Positions 15,162-22,830 are shown, numbered from the stretch's first letter. The stretch is 23,218 bases of DNA from JBOFFC01 sp051648405 (GCA_051648405.1 JBOFFC010000173.1:1-23218); one strand, 5' to 3'. Notes: generated from the sequence alone by a model not told the origin. Numbers and translations: made by a program.

Positions 15162-16073
15162 CTACGGGTGGAGCTCTTGCGATTCCACCTTGATGTCGAA
15201 CGCGTCCCCTTTCTTGGTGACGCGGAACACGGTGCGGCGGATCTTCGTCGTTGGACGCCCCCCCGCTTTGTCGGACTCGAGGGCGAGCAAGCGTTCCTGT
15301 AGCGTTTGGGAGCAGAACTGGAGGACGATCGGCCCGAGGTCGCCGATCCCCGCCTTCGTCGCGAGCAACCGATCGAGGGGGTCGAGCGGGCCGCCGGTGG
15401 AATTAAAGTATAACCGCCGTTCGTCGCGCGGTTTGCCCTTACGCACACGCGGCGCGAGCCCCGAGAGGCCGGTCGCGTAGTGGACGCGGTTGTCGTTGCC
15501 GAGCACGCCGAGCTCGATCCCCGCCTCGTCGAGCCAGCGGGCGTACTCCTCGACCGAGGAGGGCTCGAAGCGCAGCTCGCGTAGTGGCTCGCGGGCGCCC
15601 CGGCCGCCGGAGCCTCCCCCCTCCCCTACGCCGCGGTTGTCTCCCTTGCCCCCCTGGCCGCGGGCCGGCTTCGCCGCTTCGTCGATGGCTTCCAGGTTGT
15701 AGAACGCGGCCTGGCTCTCGACGACGGCGCCGATCACGTCGAGCGTCGATTGCAGCGTCGGCGTGTCGGGCTCGGGGGCGTCCGGGATGCCGGCCGCTTG
15801 GTCGAACGCGTCGCCGGGCGCCGGCGCGTCGTTGCTCCCCCCGAGGTTCACAGGGGTCACGGGGATCGGCGGCGGCAGGGGCCGGATCTTAGCCGAGAAG
15901 TAGACCAAACCCAGCGATAACACGAGCAGTCCAACAACGAGCAGCAGCGACGTCACCAGGCTCGACGAACGATCGAACGCGCTGACGCGCAGCGCGGGGC
16001 CAACCGTCCGCTGCGCGGCGGAACGCGACGGAGCGGCGCCGGGGCGTCGGGCTGCGGGGGGGCGTTCAGTCAA
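15162..16073 (-). CDS. Single-pass membrane protein with periplasmic domain (operon gene 2)
   Basis: A 303-aa protein with a basic cytosolic N-terminus, one membrane helix (about 39-61, VTSLLLVVGLLVLSLGLVYF), a Pro-rich spacer, a helical stretch (TLQSTLDVIGAVVESQAAFYNLEAID), a Gly-rich linker (GQGGKGDNRGVGEGGGSG) and a C-terminal alpha/beta domain (about 185-303) ending in VTKKGDAFDIKVES. I do not recognise the C-terminal family. The start is a TTG at 16073, overlapping the upstream stop by 8 nt (TTGACTGA), which fixes its position and suggests translational coupling with the toroid gene. No other start gives the membrane segment a normal N-terminus. Topology resembles an adaptor or ExbD-like periplasmic coupling protein, but this is only a shape comparison. 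Confidence 0.75.
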   Translation of the reverse strand: MTERPPAARRPGAAPSRSAAQRTVGPALRVSAFDRSSSLVTSLLLVVGLLVLSLGLVYFSAKIRPLPPPIPVTPVNLGGSNDAPAPGDAFDQAAGIPDAPEPDTPTLQSTLDVIGAVVESQAAFYNLEAIDEAAKPARGQGGKGDNRGVGEGGGSGGRGAREPLRELRFEPSSVEEYARWLDEAGIELGVLGNDNRVHYATGLSGLAPRVRKGKPRDERRLYFNSTGGPLDPLDRLLATKAGIGDLGPIVLQFCSQTLQERLLALESDKAGGRPTTKIRRTVFRVTKKGDAFDIKVESQELHP

Positions 16074-17685
16074 GTTCCAGCACGGCGCTCGGCCGGATCC
16101 GCAGGTACCAGCGCTTCCACGCTTCGAGCGTGGCGAAACGGTCGGCCTCGGAGAACTCCTCGCGGAGCCCGCCACGCGTCCGGCGACTCAAGTAGCGCAG
16201 GCTCGAGTCGGCTTCGAGGACGACCCGCCGGTCGGGGTCGGTCATCGCAAACAGCAGCGCGGGGACGCGGTCCAGGTCCCCCGATCTTCCGAGCGCCCTG
16301 GCGGCCAGGACCCTGGCCGACGGCGAGCCGCCGCGGAGCGTTCGCTCGAGCTTGCTAATCCCTGTCGAGTCGAGGTCGCCTGTCACGAGCGCTGAAGGGT
16401 CGTCGGCGAGCTGATCGAGCTTGTCCGCCTCGTCGGCGTCGAGCAGCCCCAGGAACTGGTCGAGCCCCACCGCGTCGAGTGGCGTCACCACCTGCCCCCC
16501 CCGGAGCCTGGCGCCGGCGAGCTTACGCGGCAGGCCCCGGCCACTGACGAGAGCCCCCTCGCCGATCGTCCGCTTGATGCTCTTTTGCGTCGAACGGATC
16601 AGGAACAGCACGGCGAACGCCGTGTCGGGGGTCGGGCCGCACTGGCCGTCCCACTCGCCGTCGGCCTTCTGCGACTTCAGAAGGTACTCGTACCCCTGGT
16701 CGTACCACTTGCTACGCGCGTTAACGAGGCCGTCGCGGTACTCGACGAAGCTCTCGTACCTTTCCAGTGCGTAGAGGAAGTAGAAGGGGTACTGCGGGGC
16801 CGGGACCTCGAGGTTCCGCGAGATCCAGCCGTCCCCCGCCTTGACGGCCTTGAAGACCCCCCTCCAATCGACGCCGCTGGCGGTGAACGATTGCGGGCCC
16901 GCTCCGGAGGGGGAGTCGGCCGTCGGCTGGGCGACGCGAGCCCCCTCGGGGAGCTCGGGGATGCCCGACGACATGGCCATCGCCGAGGCGCCCTGCTGGA
17001 GCATGCCGAACATGTCGGCGCCGATCATCAGGCTGCTGACGGCGGCCGCGGCCATGGTCGGCGTGACGTTCGACTGCGCGACACGGTCCCCTCCGAGTGG
17101 CGCCACGTTCCCCTGGTAGCCGAATCCCCCCTCGGGGTCCTGTGTGGCAATCAGCCACTTCAGCAGCCCGTGCGCCGTGTCGCGCTGGACCATCAGCCCG
17201 CGGTTGCGGGCCTCCCACAGGCCGAGCGCCATGTACTGGGTCTGCGAGGTGTCCCCCTGAGCGGACCCGTCGTAGCCCCACCCACCAACGTCCTTCTGGC
17301 ACGCTTCGAGCGCGGTCAGGTACTTTCGCGTCAGGTCGCGGTCGGCGTCCGTTTCGCAGAGCAGGATGATCGCCAGGCCGTGGCTGTAGACGTCGAGCAG
17401 CCCGGGGTCGAGGTCTTGTTTGCGGCAGGCATCGATCGCTTCGCCAATCCGTGGCGACGACTTCGACCCCCCCTTGTAGAGCGCGAGGGCTTGCAGGCAC
17501 TTGGCGCCCAGCCGGGCATCGGGCGACGGCTTCTCGAGCGTCGCCATCCCGAGCTTGACGAGCCGCTTCACCTCGGGGCTGTCGGGCGTCAGCGCCGGGG
17601 CCGTGCCGGCCGACACCGCCAGCCACGCCGCTACGGTCCACGCGGCCGTCGGGCGCCAAGCGATAAGTCGAGCACCGAAACGCAA
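16066..17685 (-). CDS. Secreted alpha-alpha toroid (prenyltransferase/squalene-oxidase-repeat-like) plus HEAT-like protein (operon gene 1)
   Basis: A 539-aa protein with a signal peptide (residues 1-30, WTVAAWLAVSAGTAPA). Residues 35-430 carry repeats like those of terpenoid cyclases and prenyltransferases: LEACQKDVGGWGYDG (126-140), LIATQDPEGGFGYQG (178-192) and LLKSQKADGEWDGQ with GPTPDTAFAVLFL further on. The Asp-rich cyclase motif is not seen, and export argues against a cyclase; a protein- or glycan-binding role is more likely. Residues 450-520 look HEAT-like (SARVLAARALGRSGDLDRVPALL), and the end (AWKRWYLRIRP) recurs in planctomycete proteins. The TTG start at 17685 is set by GGGTGGAG 8 nt upstream. 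It is the first gene of the operon and overlaps the next gene by 8 nt. Confidence 0.85.
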   Translation of the reverse strand: MRFGARLIAWRPTAAWTVAAWLAVSAGTAPALTPDSPEVKRLVKLGMATLEKPSPDARLGAKCLQALALYKGGSKSSPRIGEAIDACRKQDLDPGLLDVYSHGLAIILLCETDADRDLTRKYLTALEACQKDVGGWGYDGSAQGDTSQTQYMALGLWEARNRGLMVQRDTAHGLLKWLIATQDPEGGFGYQGNVAPLGGDRVAQSNVTPTMAAAAVSSLMIGADMFGMLQQGASAMAMSSGIPELPEGARVAQPTADSPSGAGPQSFTASGVDWRGVFKAVKAGDGWISRNLEVPAPQYPFYFLYALERYESFVEYRDGLVNARSKWYDQGYEYLLKSQKADGEWDGQCGPTPDTAFAVLFLIRSTQKSIKRTIGEGALVSGRGLPRKLAGARLRGGQVVTPLDAVGLDQFLGLLDADEADKLDQLADDPSALVTGDLDSTGISKLERTLRGGSPSARVLAARALGRSGDLDRVPALLFAMTDPDRRVVLEADSSLRYLSRRTRGGLREEFSEADRFATLEAWKRWYLRIRPSAVLELD

Positions 17686-17693
17686 CGCGCAAA

Positions 17694-17701
17694 CTCCACC
17701 C
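17694..17701 (-). promoter_or_regulatory. Ribosome binding site deciding the TTG start of the toroid gene
   Basis: On the minus strand GGGTGGAG is followed by 8 nt and then TTG at 17685. It is one of the few clear Shine-Dalgarno sequences in the window and supports this start over the long upstream extension, which has no signal peptide at its own start. Confidence 0.6.
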
Positions 17702-17744
17702 GAGAGGAGGACGCGCCTTGCCCTGGCGCCCCCGCTGACAGTTG

Positions 17745-17774
17745 ATCCTACTTGGCACCCGGAAACCACGTCAA
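17745..17774 (-). promoter_or_regulatory. Probable sigma70-type promoter of the five-gene envelope operon
   Basis: On the minus strand TTGACG (17774-17769) and TAGGAT (17750-17745) are separated by 18 nt. Transcription would start near 17738, giving a leader of about 50 nt before the TTG at 17685. It is divergent from the tRNA promoter, with the two -35 regions about 45 nt apart. Confidence 0.5.
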
Positions 17775-17819
17775 ACAAAGCCGCGGCGTCGTTTGGAGGG
17801 GGCCGGTCGTGTCGCCCGT

Positions 17820-17847
17820 TTGACAGCCGGTCGGGGGGGCCTAAAAT
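17820..17847 (+). promoter_or_regulatory. Sigma70-type promoter of tRNA-Ile
   Basis: TTGACA (17820-17825) matches the -35 consensus exactly; TAAAAT (17842-17847) is one base from TATAAT, with a 16-nt spacer that includes seven G in a row. Predicted start is near 17854, about 40 nt before the mature tRNA. Confidence 0.75.
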
Positions 17848-17893
17848 GCGGAGCTTCGCCCGATGGCCCCTTGGCCGTAGGAATCGGGCGCGC

Positions 17894-17967
17894 GGGTGCA
17901 TAGCTCAGTTGGTTAGAGCGCAGCCCTGATAAGGCTGAGGTCCCAAGTTCGAGTCTTGGTGCACCCA
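17894..17967 (+). tRNA. tRNA-Ile (anticodon GAT)
   Basis: A full cloverleaf fits: acceptor GGGTGCA/TGCACCC (17894-17900 with 17960-17966), D-arm with GCTCAGTTGGTTAGAGC, anticodon stem CAGCC/GGCTG (17921-17925, 17933-17937) with loop CTGATAA and anticodon GAT at 17928-17930, and T-arm CCAAG-TTCGAGT-CTTGG. The discriminator is A at 17967. The 3' CCA is not encoded (CTA follows), so it must be added after transcription. It stands alone rather than inside an rRNA operon. Confidence 0.97.
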
Positions 17968-18184
17968 CTAGGTCGCGTCGGTTTTGGCCTCGGTTCGCCA
18001 GGACCCGCCCGCGCCGGATCAAGCGGCCCGTCCCGGATTGTAGTCGAGGCCGGATCGCAGTCCGGGCCGCGCTGCCCCTCGGGCGGCGTCAGGAGCGTCC
18101 CGTCCAACGCCTATCTGGCGATTGCGGCGCGAAGGTACACTGGGGGGGTGTTCTGGGCGTGCCCTTCCCCGGCGAGGCCTCGGC

Positions 18185-19978
18185 GTGAACTCTTTGCGCA
18201 CCGCGTGCCGGATGTGGGCCCTTGCCGCCCCCTTGTTCACGCTGCTCTCCACCGACGCTCGGGCCGTCGCCTTCACGGAACAGGGCGCCACGATCCTGGG
18301 GGGGGCGAACTACTCGGCCCGCAGCGTCTCGCTCGCCGACATCGACAACGACGGAGACCTCGACGCCTACTTCCAAGGTTCGACCTCCGCGGCGCGACAG
18401 ATGTGGCGCAACAACGTCGTCGGCACGGGGGCGTTCACGTTCACGAACGTCTCGTCAACGATGCTCCCCTCGGGGCTGAGCGCGTCGTGGAGCTCGGCTT
18501 GGGCCGACTACAACGGCGACGGCCGTGTCGATGTCTTCGTCGGCCAGGAGAACAGTTCGAGCAACACCGGGTCGGTCCTGCGCAACAACGGGACGAGCTT
18601 CCTCAACGCCAGCTCCTCGACCGGCCTCAACGACCCCGGCTTCCATCAGAACGTCGGTTGGGCCGATATCGACAACGACCTCGACCTCGACCTGCTGATC
18701 GGCATGGAGGGGCCGACCGAGAAGCACGAGGTCTACCTGCAAGGCGCCTCAGGGGCGTTCACCCCCGTCGGCGCGGCGACCGGCTTCCAGGTCGCGTTCG
18801 GCACGAAGGCCTACGGGATGGCGATCGGTGACTCGGACGGCGACGGCGACCTCGACGTCTACATCTCGACCTGCCGGAGCGGCGGCGACATCCGCAACAA
18901 CTTCTTCAAGAACCTGCTGGTCGAGACCGGCTCGCTGGCGTTCGTCGATGTCGCCGACTCGAACGGCACGCAGAACCTCAACAACACCTACGGCACGGAG
19001 TTCCTCGACTTCGACAACGACGGCGACCTCGACCTGTACGTGACCGGGGCCGACGGCGAGGACACCAAGATCTTCCGCAACAACGGCGGAAACCAGTTCA
19101 CCGACGTCGACACGTTCACCGGCCGCGCGCTGCTGAGCGACAACGGCGTTGATCTCAACGGCAGCAAGGCGGTCGATTACGACAACGACGGCGACCTCGA
19201 CCTCTACTTCCACGACAACCTGTCCGCCACCGGCAACCAGCGGATGTTCCGCAACGACGGCGGCTGGACCTTCACCGACGTGACCGTGACCGCCGGCTTG
19301 CACGTCGCCGCGGGGGGCGCCCCGGTCGGCGCCGGGGGGTACGACAGCGCCTGGGGGGACCTCGACCGCGACGGCGACCAAGACCTGATCACTCCGAACA
19401 ACTCCACACTCGGCGGGACGACCCCTACGCCCGAGCGGGTCTACGTCAGCAACGCCACGACCAACGGCAACGACTGGCTGTACGTGGAACTGAAAGGGCC
19501 GACCTCCAACACGACGGGACTGGGGGCGTCGCTCTACGCGACGATCGACGGGGGGTCGCTCGACGGCGTCACGCTCCGGCGCGAGGCGAACACCAACCCG
19601 GGGACGTTCAACCAGAGCGACCTGCCGGTCCACTTCGGCCTCGCCAGCGCGACGCTCGTCGAAGAGCTCCGCGTCGTCTGGCCCGACGGTAAGAAGCAAA
19701 GCCTCCGCAACGTGGCCCCCAACCAGTACCTGACCGTCCGCTACCTGCCGGGGGACTACAACGGCGACGGCGTCGTGAACGCCGCGGACTTCACCGTCTG
19801 GCGCGACGGCCTGGGGAGCGTCTACACCCAGGGAGACTACGCCGTGTGGCGCGACAACTACGGGAGCGCGCTGCCGGCCGTTTCGAGCGCCGAAGCGACC
19901 CCCGAGCCGGCGACCCTGGCGCTCGCGCTGCTGGGCGTCGCGGCTTCAAGCGGCCGCCGCGCGTCGCAGCGAGCCTAA
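18185..19978 (+). CDS. Secreted FG-GAP/ASPIC-UnbV protein with dockerin-like motif and PEP-CTERM signal
   Basis: A 597-aa protein with a signal peptide (MNSLRTACRMWALAAPLFTLLSTDARA). Seven Ca-binding FG-GAP/VCBS-like blades follow, each with a core such as ADIDNDGDLDAYF, ADYNGDGRVDVFV or LDFDNDGDLDLYV, making a propeller-like body. Residues about 415-519 match the ASPIC/UnbV domain (WLYVELKGPTSN ... LRVVWPDGKKQSL). A dockerin-like motif (GDYNGDGVVNAADFTVWRD, about 523-541) and a PEP-CTERM sorting signal (TPEPATLALALLGVAA then GRR) end the protein, pointing to export and anchoring by exosortase-type processing. GTG at 18185 is chosen over 18122 because of the signal peptide and GAGG 7 nt upstream. 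The last 33 nt overlap the convergent cytochrome gene. Role likely adhesion or surface binding. Confidence 0.92.
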   Translation: MNSLRTACRMWALAAPLFTLLSTDARAVAFTEQGATILGGANYSARSVSLADIDNDGDLDAYFQGSTSAARQMWRNNVVGTGAFTFTNVSSTMLPSGLSASWSSAWADYNGDGRVDVFVGQENSSSNTGSVLRNNGTSFLNASSSTGLNDPGFHQNVGWADIDNDLDLDLLIGMEGPTEKHEVYLQGASGAFTPVGAATGFQVAFGTKAYGMAIGDSDGDGDLDVYISTCRSGGDIRNNFFKNLLVETGSLAFVDVADSNGTQNLNNTYGTEFLDFDNDGDLDLYVTGADGEDTKIFRNNGGNQFTDVDTFTGRALLSDNGVDLNGSKAVDYDNDGDLDLYFHDNLSATGNQRMFRNDGGWTFTDVTVTAGLHVAAGGAPVGAGGYDSAWGDLDRDGDQDLITPNNSTLGGTTPTPERVYVSNATTNGNDWLYVELKGPTSNTTGLGASLYATIDGGSLDGVTLRREANTNPGTFNQSDLPVHFGLASATLVEELRVVWPDGKKQSLRNVAPNQYLTVRYLPGDYNGDGVVNAADFTVWRDGLGSVYTQGDYAVWRDNYGSALPAVSSAEATPEPATLALALLGVAASSGRRASQRA

Positions 19979-21463
19979 CGGTCCGCGTTGGGCCCGCGGC
20001 CTTCGCCCCCGTGACCCCGCCAGCGCAATCGCCATCAAGGCGACTGACGAAGGCTCGGGCGTCTCGAAAGACCCGTCTCTGGTCGTCACCGTTGCGAGCG
20101 ACGTCGAAAGCGACGTCCAAGTCCGGCCCAGGTTGTCGCGCCAAACGGTGAAGTCGGCGGCGTTCACCAGCCCGTCGCCGTTCCCGTCCGCCGCGCCCGA
20201 ACCGCCGTAGCCCGCCACCCACAGGGCGTAGTCGGACGCGTCCACCACGCCGTTGCCGTCGTAGTCGCCGGGGAGCGTCACGAACGGGTCGGAGAAGAGC
20301 GGGCTGGAGAGGAACTCCTCGTCCGTTAGCGTCTCGAGGAACGCCACGAGCTGATCGACCTGCTGCGCGGTGAGCCCCAACCGCACCGGATTGCGGAGCG
20401 TCTCGTCGGTGTTGGGCGTGTCGTTCACCCCCGAGTTGTAGAACTCGACCACTTCTCGGAGGGTCGCGAACCGGCCGTCGTGCATGAACCGGCCACGCAC
20501 CGCGACGTTCCGCAGCGACGGGGTCTTAAAACGCCCTTCGCCGGCGCCTTGATCGACGATCGTCTGGTCGAGGCCGATGTTCGTGGCCAGCTCGCCGACC
20601 TGTGCGTGCGTCGTGTGGCAACCTCCGCAGCGGCCGGCGCCGTGGAACAGCGCTTCGCCCGCCAGCTCGTCGGGGGTGAACGCGGGCGCGAAGTCGGGCT
20701 CGGTCTCCCCCGGCTCGAAGGCCGTGTCGTACTTCGCTTGGTACGAGACCATCGCCCGCTCGAACTGCGCGATCGCCTTGCCGATCCGTTCGGCCGTGAT
20801 GTCGGGCGTGCCGAACGCCGCGCCGAAGAGCGCGGGGTAGAAGACCGTTTGGCCGAGCTTGCCGACGACCTCGCCGAGCGTCGAGCCCATCTCGGCGGGG
20901 TTCTCGATCGGCATCAGCGCTTGCTCTTCGAGCGAGCCGGCACGCTCGTCCCAGAACGCCGCGCCGCTGACGTAGAAGTTGCCGTTCGCCAACGCCATCG
21001 AGTGGCGACCGGTCAGTTGCCCGCCGATCCCGGTGCTGAACTGATTGGGGTCCGAGAACCCGCTCGCCTGCTGATGGCACGACGCGCACGACGTGCTGCC
21101 GTCGTGCGACAAACGCGTGTCGTAGAACAGCGCGCGCCCGAGCGTCGCCGCGGCGTCGGAGAGCAGGTTGTCGGCCGGCGTGTTGTCGAGCGCCGCGACC
21201 TCGCCGAGCTTGAAGTGCGCCGGCAGTTGGTTGATCGCGTATTCAACGTAGCCGGACTCGGAAGCCGGCAGCCGAGGGACCTTGGGAGGGGCGGCGAGGG
21301 AAGGTGAGCAAACGCCCCACAACGCGACCGCGATCCCGGCGACCCACGTCAACGGTAAAGACGGCGCACGCGCCGCCGCCTTTGGGCGCTTAGGCTTCGC
21401 CCCGCTGCCGACGGTCGCAGATCCGGTCAAGACTCGAACGTCCCCGAACAAGGCCCACCCCAT
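19946..21463 (-). CDS. Di-heme cytochrome c peroxidase (MauG/CCP family) with dockerin-like motifs and PEP-CTERM
   Basis: The 505-aa protein has a signal segment (about 34-58, LTWVAGIAVALWG ... SLAA) and two heme-c sites, CASCH (126-130) and CGGCH (279-283), with the family motifs ALFYDTRLSHDGS, GRHSMALANGNFYVSGAAFWD, TPSLRNVAVRGRFMHDGRF and LVAFLETLTDEEF. Family members reduce peroxide or oxidise protein cofactors in the periplasm. After the enzyme come two dockerin-like Ca motifs (GDYDGNGVVDASDYALW, about 399-415; DGNGDGLVNAADFTVWRD, about 426-443) and a PEP-CTERM signal (TPEPSSVALMAIALAG then GRR). The final 10 residues are read from DNA antisense to the neighbour. ATG at 21463 is used; TTG at 21484 or 21430 is possible. 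Confidence 0.92.
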   Translation of the reverse strand: MGWALFGDVRVLTGSATVGSGAKPKRPKAAARAPSLPLTWVAGIAVALWGVCSPSLAAPPKVPRLPASESGYVEYAINQLPAHFKLGEVAALDNTPADNLLSDAAATLGRALFYDTRLSHDGSTSCASCHQQASGFSDPNQFSTGIGGQLTGRHSMALANGNFYVSGAAFWDERAGSLEEQALMPIENPAEMGSTLGEVVGKLGQTVFYPALFGAAFGTPDITAERIGKAIAQFERAMVSYQAKYDTAFEPGETEPDFAPAFTPDELAGEALFHGAGRCGGCHTTHAQVGELATNIGLDQTIVDQGAGEGRFKTPSLRNVAVRGRFMHDGRFATLREVVEFYNSGVNDTPNTDETLRNPVRLGLTAQQVDQLVAFLETLTDEEFLSSPLFSDPFVTLPGDYDGNGVVDASDYALWVAGYGGSGAADGNGDGLVNAADFTVWRDNLGRTWTSLSTSLATVTTRDGSFETPEPSSVALMAIALAGSRGRRPRAQRGPLGSLRRAAAA

Positions 21464-21511
21464 GGTCCGCGGAGCGCGCCGCAAATCACTCTGGGGCCAG
21501 CACTTGCGTCG

Positions 21512-21540
21512 ATCGTACTTGAACGGCGGACGGGCTGCAA
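21512..21540 (-). promoter_or_regulatory. Possible sigma70-type promoter of the cytochrome peroxidase gene
   Basis: On the minus strand TTGCAG (21540-21535) and TACGAT (21517-21512) are spaced by 17 nt. Transcription would begin near 21505, about 40 nt before the ATG at 21463. Confidence 0.45.
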
Positions 21541-21597
21541 GAAATGGGGAGGTTAGCCCAGGGTCGTGTCAGTGCCGCATTGCTGGGTAACAGCGGT

Positions 21598-21755
21598 CTA
21601 GCAGCCTGTTGATTTTTCGACAGGCTGCGTGGTCGCAGGGAGGCGACGTCGAAACCGTGGCGCTTTCGCCGCGGTTTTGCGAGCCGCGAACGGCTCGGCC
21701 GTGAGCTTGGCGACGTTGAAAAACGCCACGACGGCGTTTTTCAACAGGCTGCTAG
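21598..21755. repeat. Structured dispersed repeat, copy 2, with perfect 15-bp terminal inverted repeats (MITE-like)
   Basis: The ends CTAGCAGCCTGTTGA (21598-21612) and TCAACAGGCTGCTAG (21741-21755) are exact inverse complements. Inside are further hairpins: CAGCCTGT with ACAGGCTG (21602-21627 region), an 11-bp stem 21652-21662/21667-21677, CGAGCCG/CGGCTCG around 21680-21700, and a 13-bp stem 21715-21727/21733-21745 with loop ACGAC. There is no transposase gene, so any movement would need one in trans. It aligns gap-free to 3205-3362. The rest of the gene-free stretch 21464-21876 holds only the possible promoter above; nothing else is recognised in 21756-21876. Confidence 0.85.
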
Positions 21756-21876
21756 TCGCCGATCGTGTGGTCCCCGAGTTCAATCGCCGCGGAGTACGCA
21801 CAGGGAGACTTGCGAAGTCGGCGAGGGGGTCGTCGCAGGTCCACGAAGGCATCAGGGACCGCGCTGGCGGCGCGCG

Positions 21877-22830
21877 TCAGGTCGAGATCGCGGCGTTGAC
21901 GCTCGCTTGGTCCATGCCGAGCGTCTCTGCGAACTTGTTCATCACCTTGGCTTCCTTTTTGGTCACTTCCCCGTCCGCCGCGGCGACTGTGTAGGCCGCG
22001 CGAAGCACCAACGACTTGCCTTCGTCGGTGAGCCGACCGGCGACGGCGCGGAGCGCGCCTTCGGCCAGAGAACGCTGGGTCGCGATCTCCTCCGTTCGTT
22101 TTCGAGCGTCGTTCACTTTGATCGAGTTCCCGGTGATCTGGGCGAACAACTCGACCGCAAGGGCGATCTCGCCGTCTGCTGGTTCGCCGTCCGCGACTGC
22201 TACCGCGAGCATCGCAGTCAGGATCGCCTGGTCGATGGCTTTACTCGTCGCAAGCTCCTCTTCCTCTTGTTGCTCCTGTATCTCGGCGAGCGTCTTGCCC
22301 CGCGATCCCGACGCTCGCTCTGGGTGTCGCCCACCGCGACCCGGGTGATCGGCGTTCGCGTCGTGCCACGACGCCCACGCCATCGAGGCGGGGATGCCCA
22401 AGACGAGTAGCGAGCCGCAGACGTACCACAGGTTGTCACCCACGTTGACCCCGAGGACGTGGCCTCGACGGTCGGTGTACAAGCCCGCCACGACCGCGGT
22501 CACAACGGCGCCGAGAACGCAAACGCCGATTCCCAGCCTGTTCCGAAACCGTTTACTCTTCTCGCACATGTCGGACTGGTACCATCCACAATCGGGGCAC
22601 GGCACCCAATCGACAGCCGCCGCGAGCTCCTTCTGCAGCTTCGCCTCGGCGCCCACGCGGGCGCGCTCCTGGGCGCCTTCGTTGTCGAGGAACAGCACGC
22701 TTGTCCCGGAGTGCGAAGCCTGGCGCTCCACCCAGAAAGCGTAATCTCTCCCGCAGTTCTCGCAGTTCAATCGAACTAGCTTCTTCGCAGATGCCGTCGA
22801 CGTGAACGTGTTGGCGACGGGGATGCCCAT
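21877..22830 (-). CDS. Membrane protein with zinc-ribbon motifs and C-terminal TerB-like domain
   Basis: The 317-aa protein begins with a CENCG pair (Cys23, Cys26) and a second CPDCG site (Cys78, Cys81, with Cys89 nearby), which could together bind zinc. Two membrane helices follow (about 99-118 and 135-154), then a charged linker (KTLAEIQEQQEEEEL) and a TerB-like helical domain (about 200-312) with the acidic repeat signature AVADGEPADGE (211-221) and AAADGEVTKKEAK (283-295). TerB-type domains are linked to tellurite or stress responses and membrane-associated metal sensing, but a specific role cannot be read here. The ATG at 22830 has GAGG 5 nt upstream. It appears monocistronic, with two palindromes just upstream. 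No ter operon partners are nearby. Confidence 0.85.
   Translation of the reverse strand: MGIPVANTFTSTASAKKLVRLNCENCGRDYAFWVERQASHSGTSVLFLDNEGAQERARVGAEAKLQKELAAAVDWVPCPDCGWYQSDMCEKSKRFRNRLGIGVCVLGAVVTAVVAGLYTDRRGHVLGVNVGDNLWYVCGSLLVLGIPASMAWASWHDANADHPGRGGRHPERASGSRGKTLAEIQEQQEEEELATSKAIDQAILTAMLAVAVADGEPADGEIALAVELFAQITGNSIKVNDARKRTEEIATQRSLAEGALRAVAGRLTDEGKSLVLRAAYTVAAADGEVTKKEAKVMNKFAETLGMDQASVNAAIST

Noticed and set aside
18032..18066. Intrinsic terminator after the tRNA (inverted repeat CCCGGATTG/CAGTCCGGG)
   Set aside because: The loop is 17 nt and no T-run follows, so it is not a convincing intrinsic terminator.
17894..18184. Integration site of a genomic island at the tRNA gene
   Set aside because: I found no repeat of the tRNA 3' end downstream and no integrase gene in the window.
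21598..21852. 84-codon minus-strand ORF with FFNVAKLTAEPFAARK
   Set aside because: It lies almost wholly in the structured repeat; the protein-like pattern is explained by the repeat's hairpins, not by a gene.
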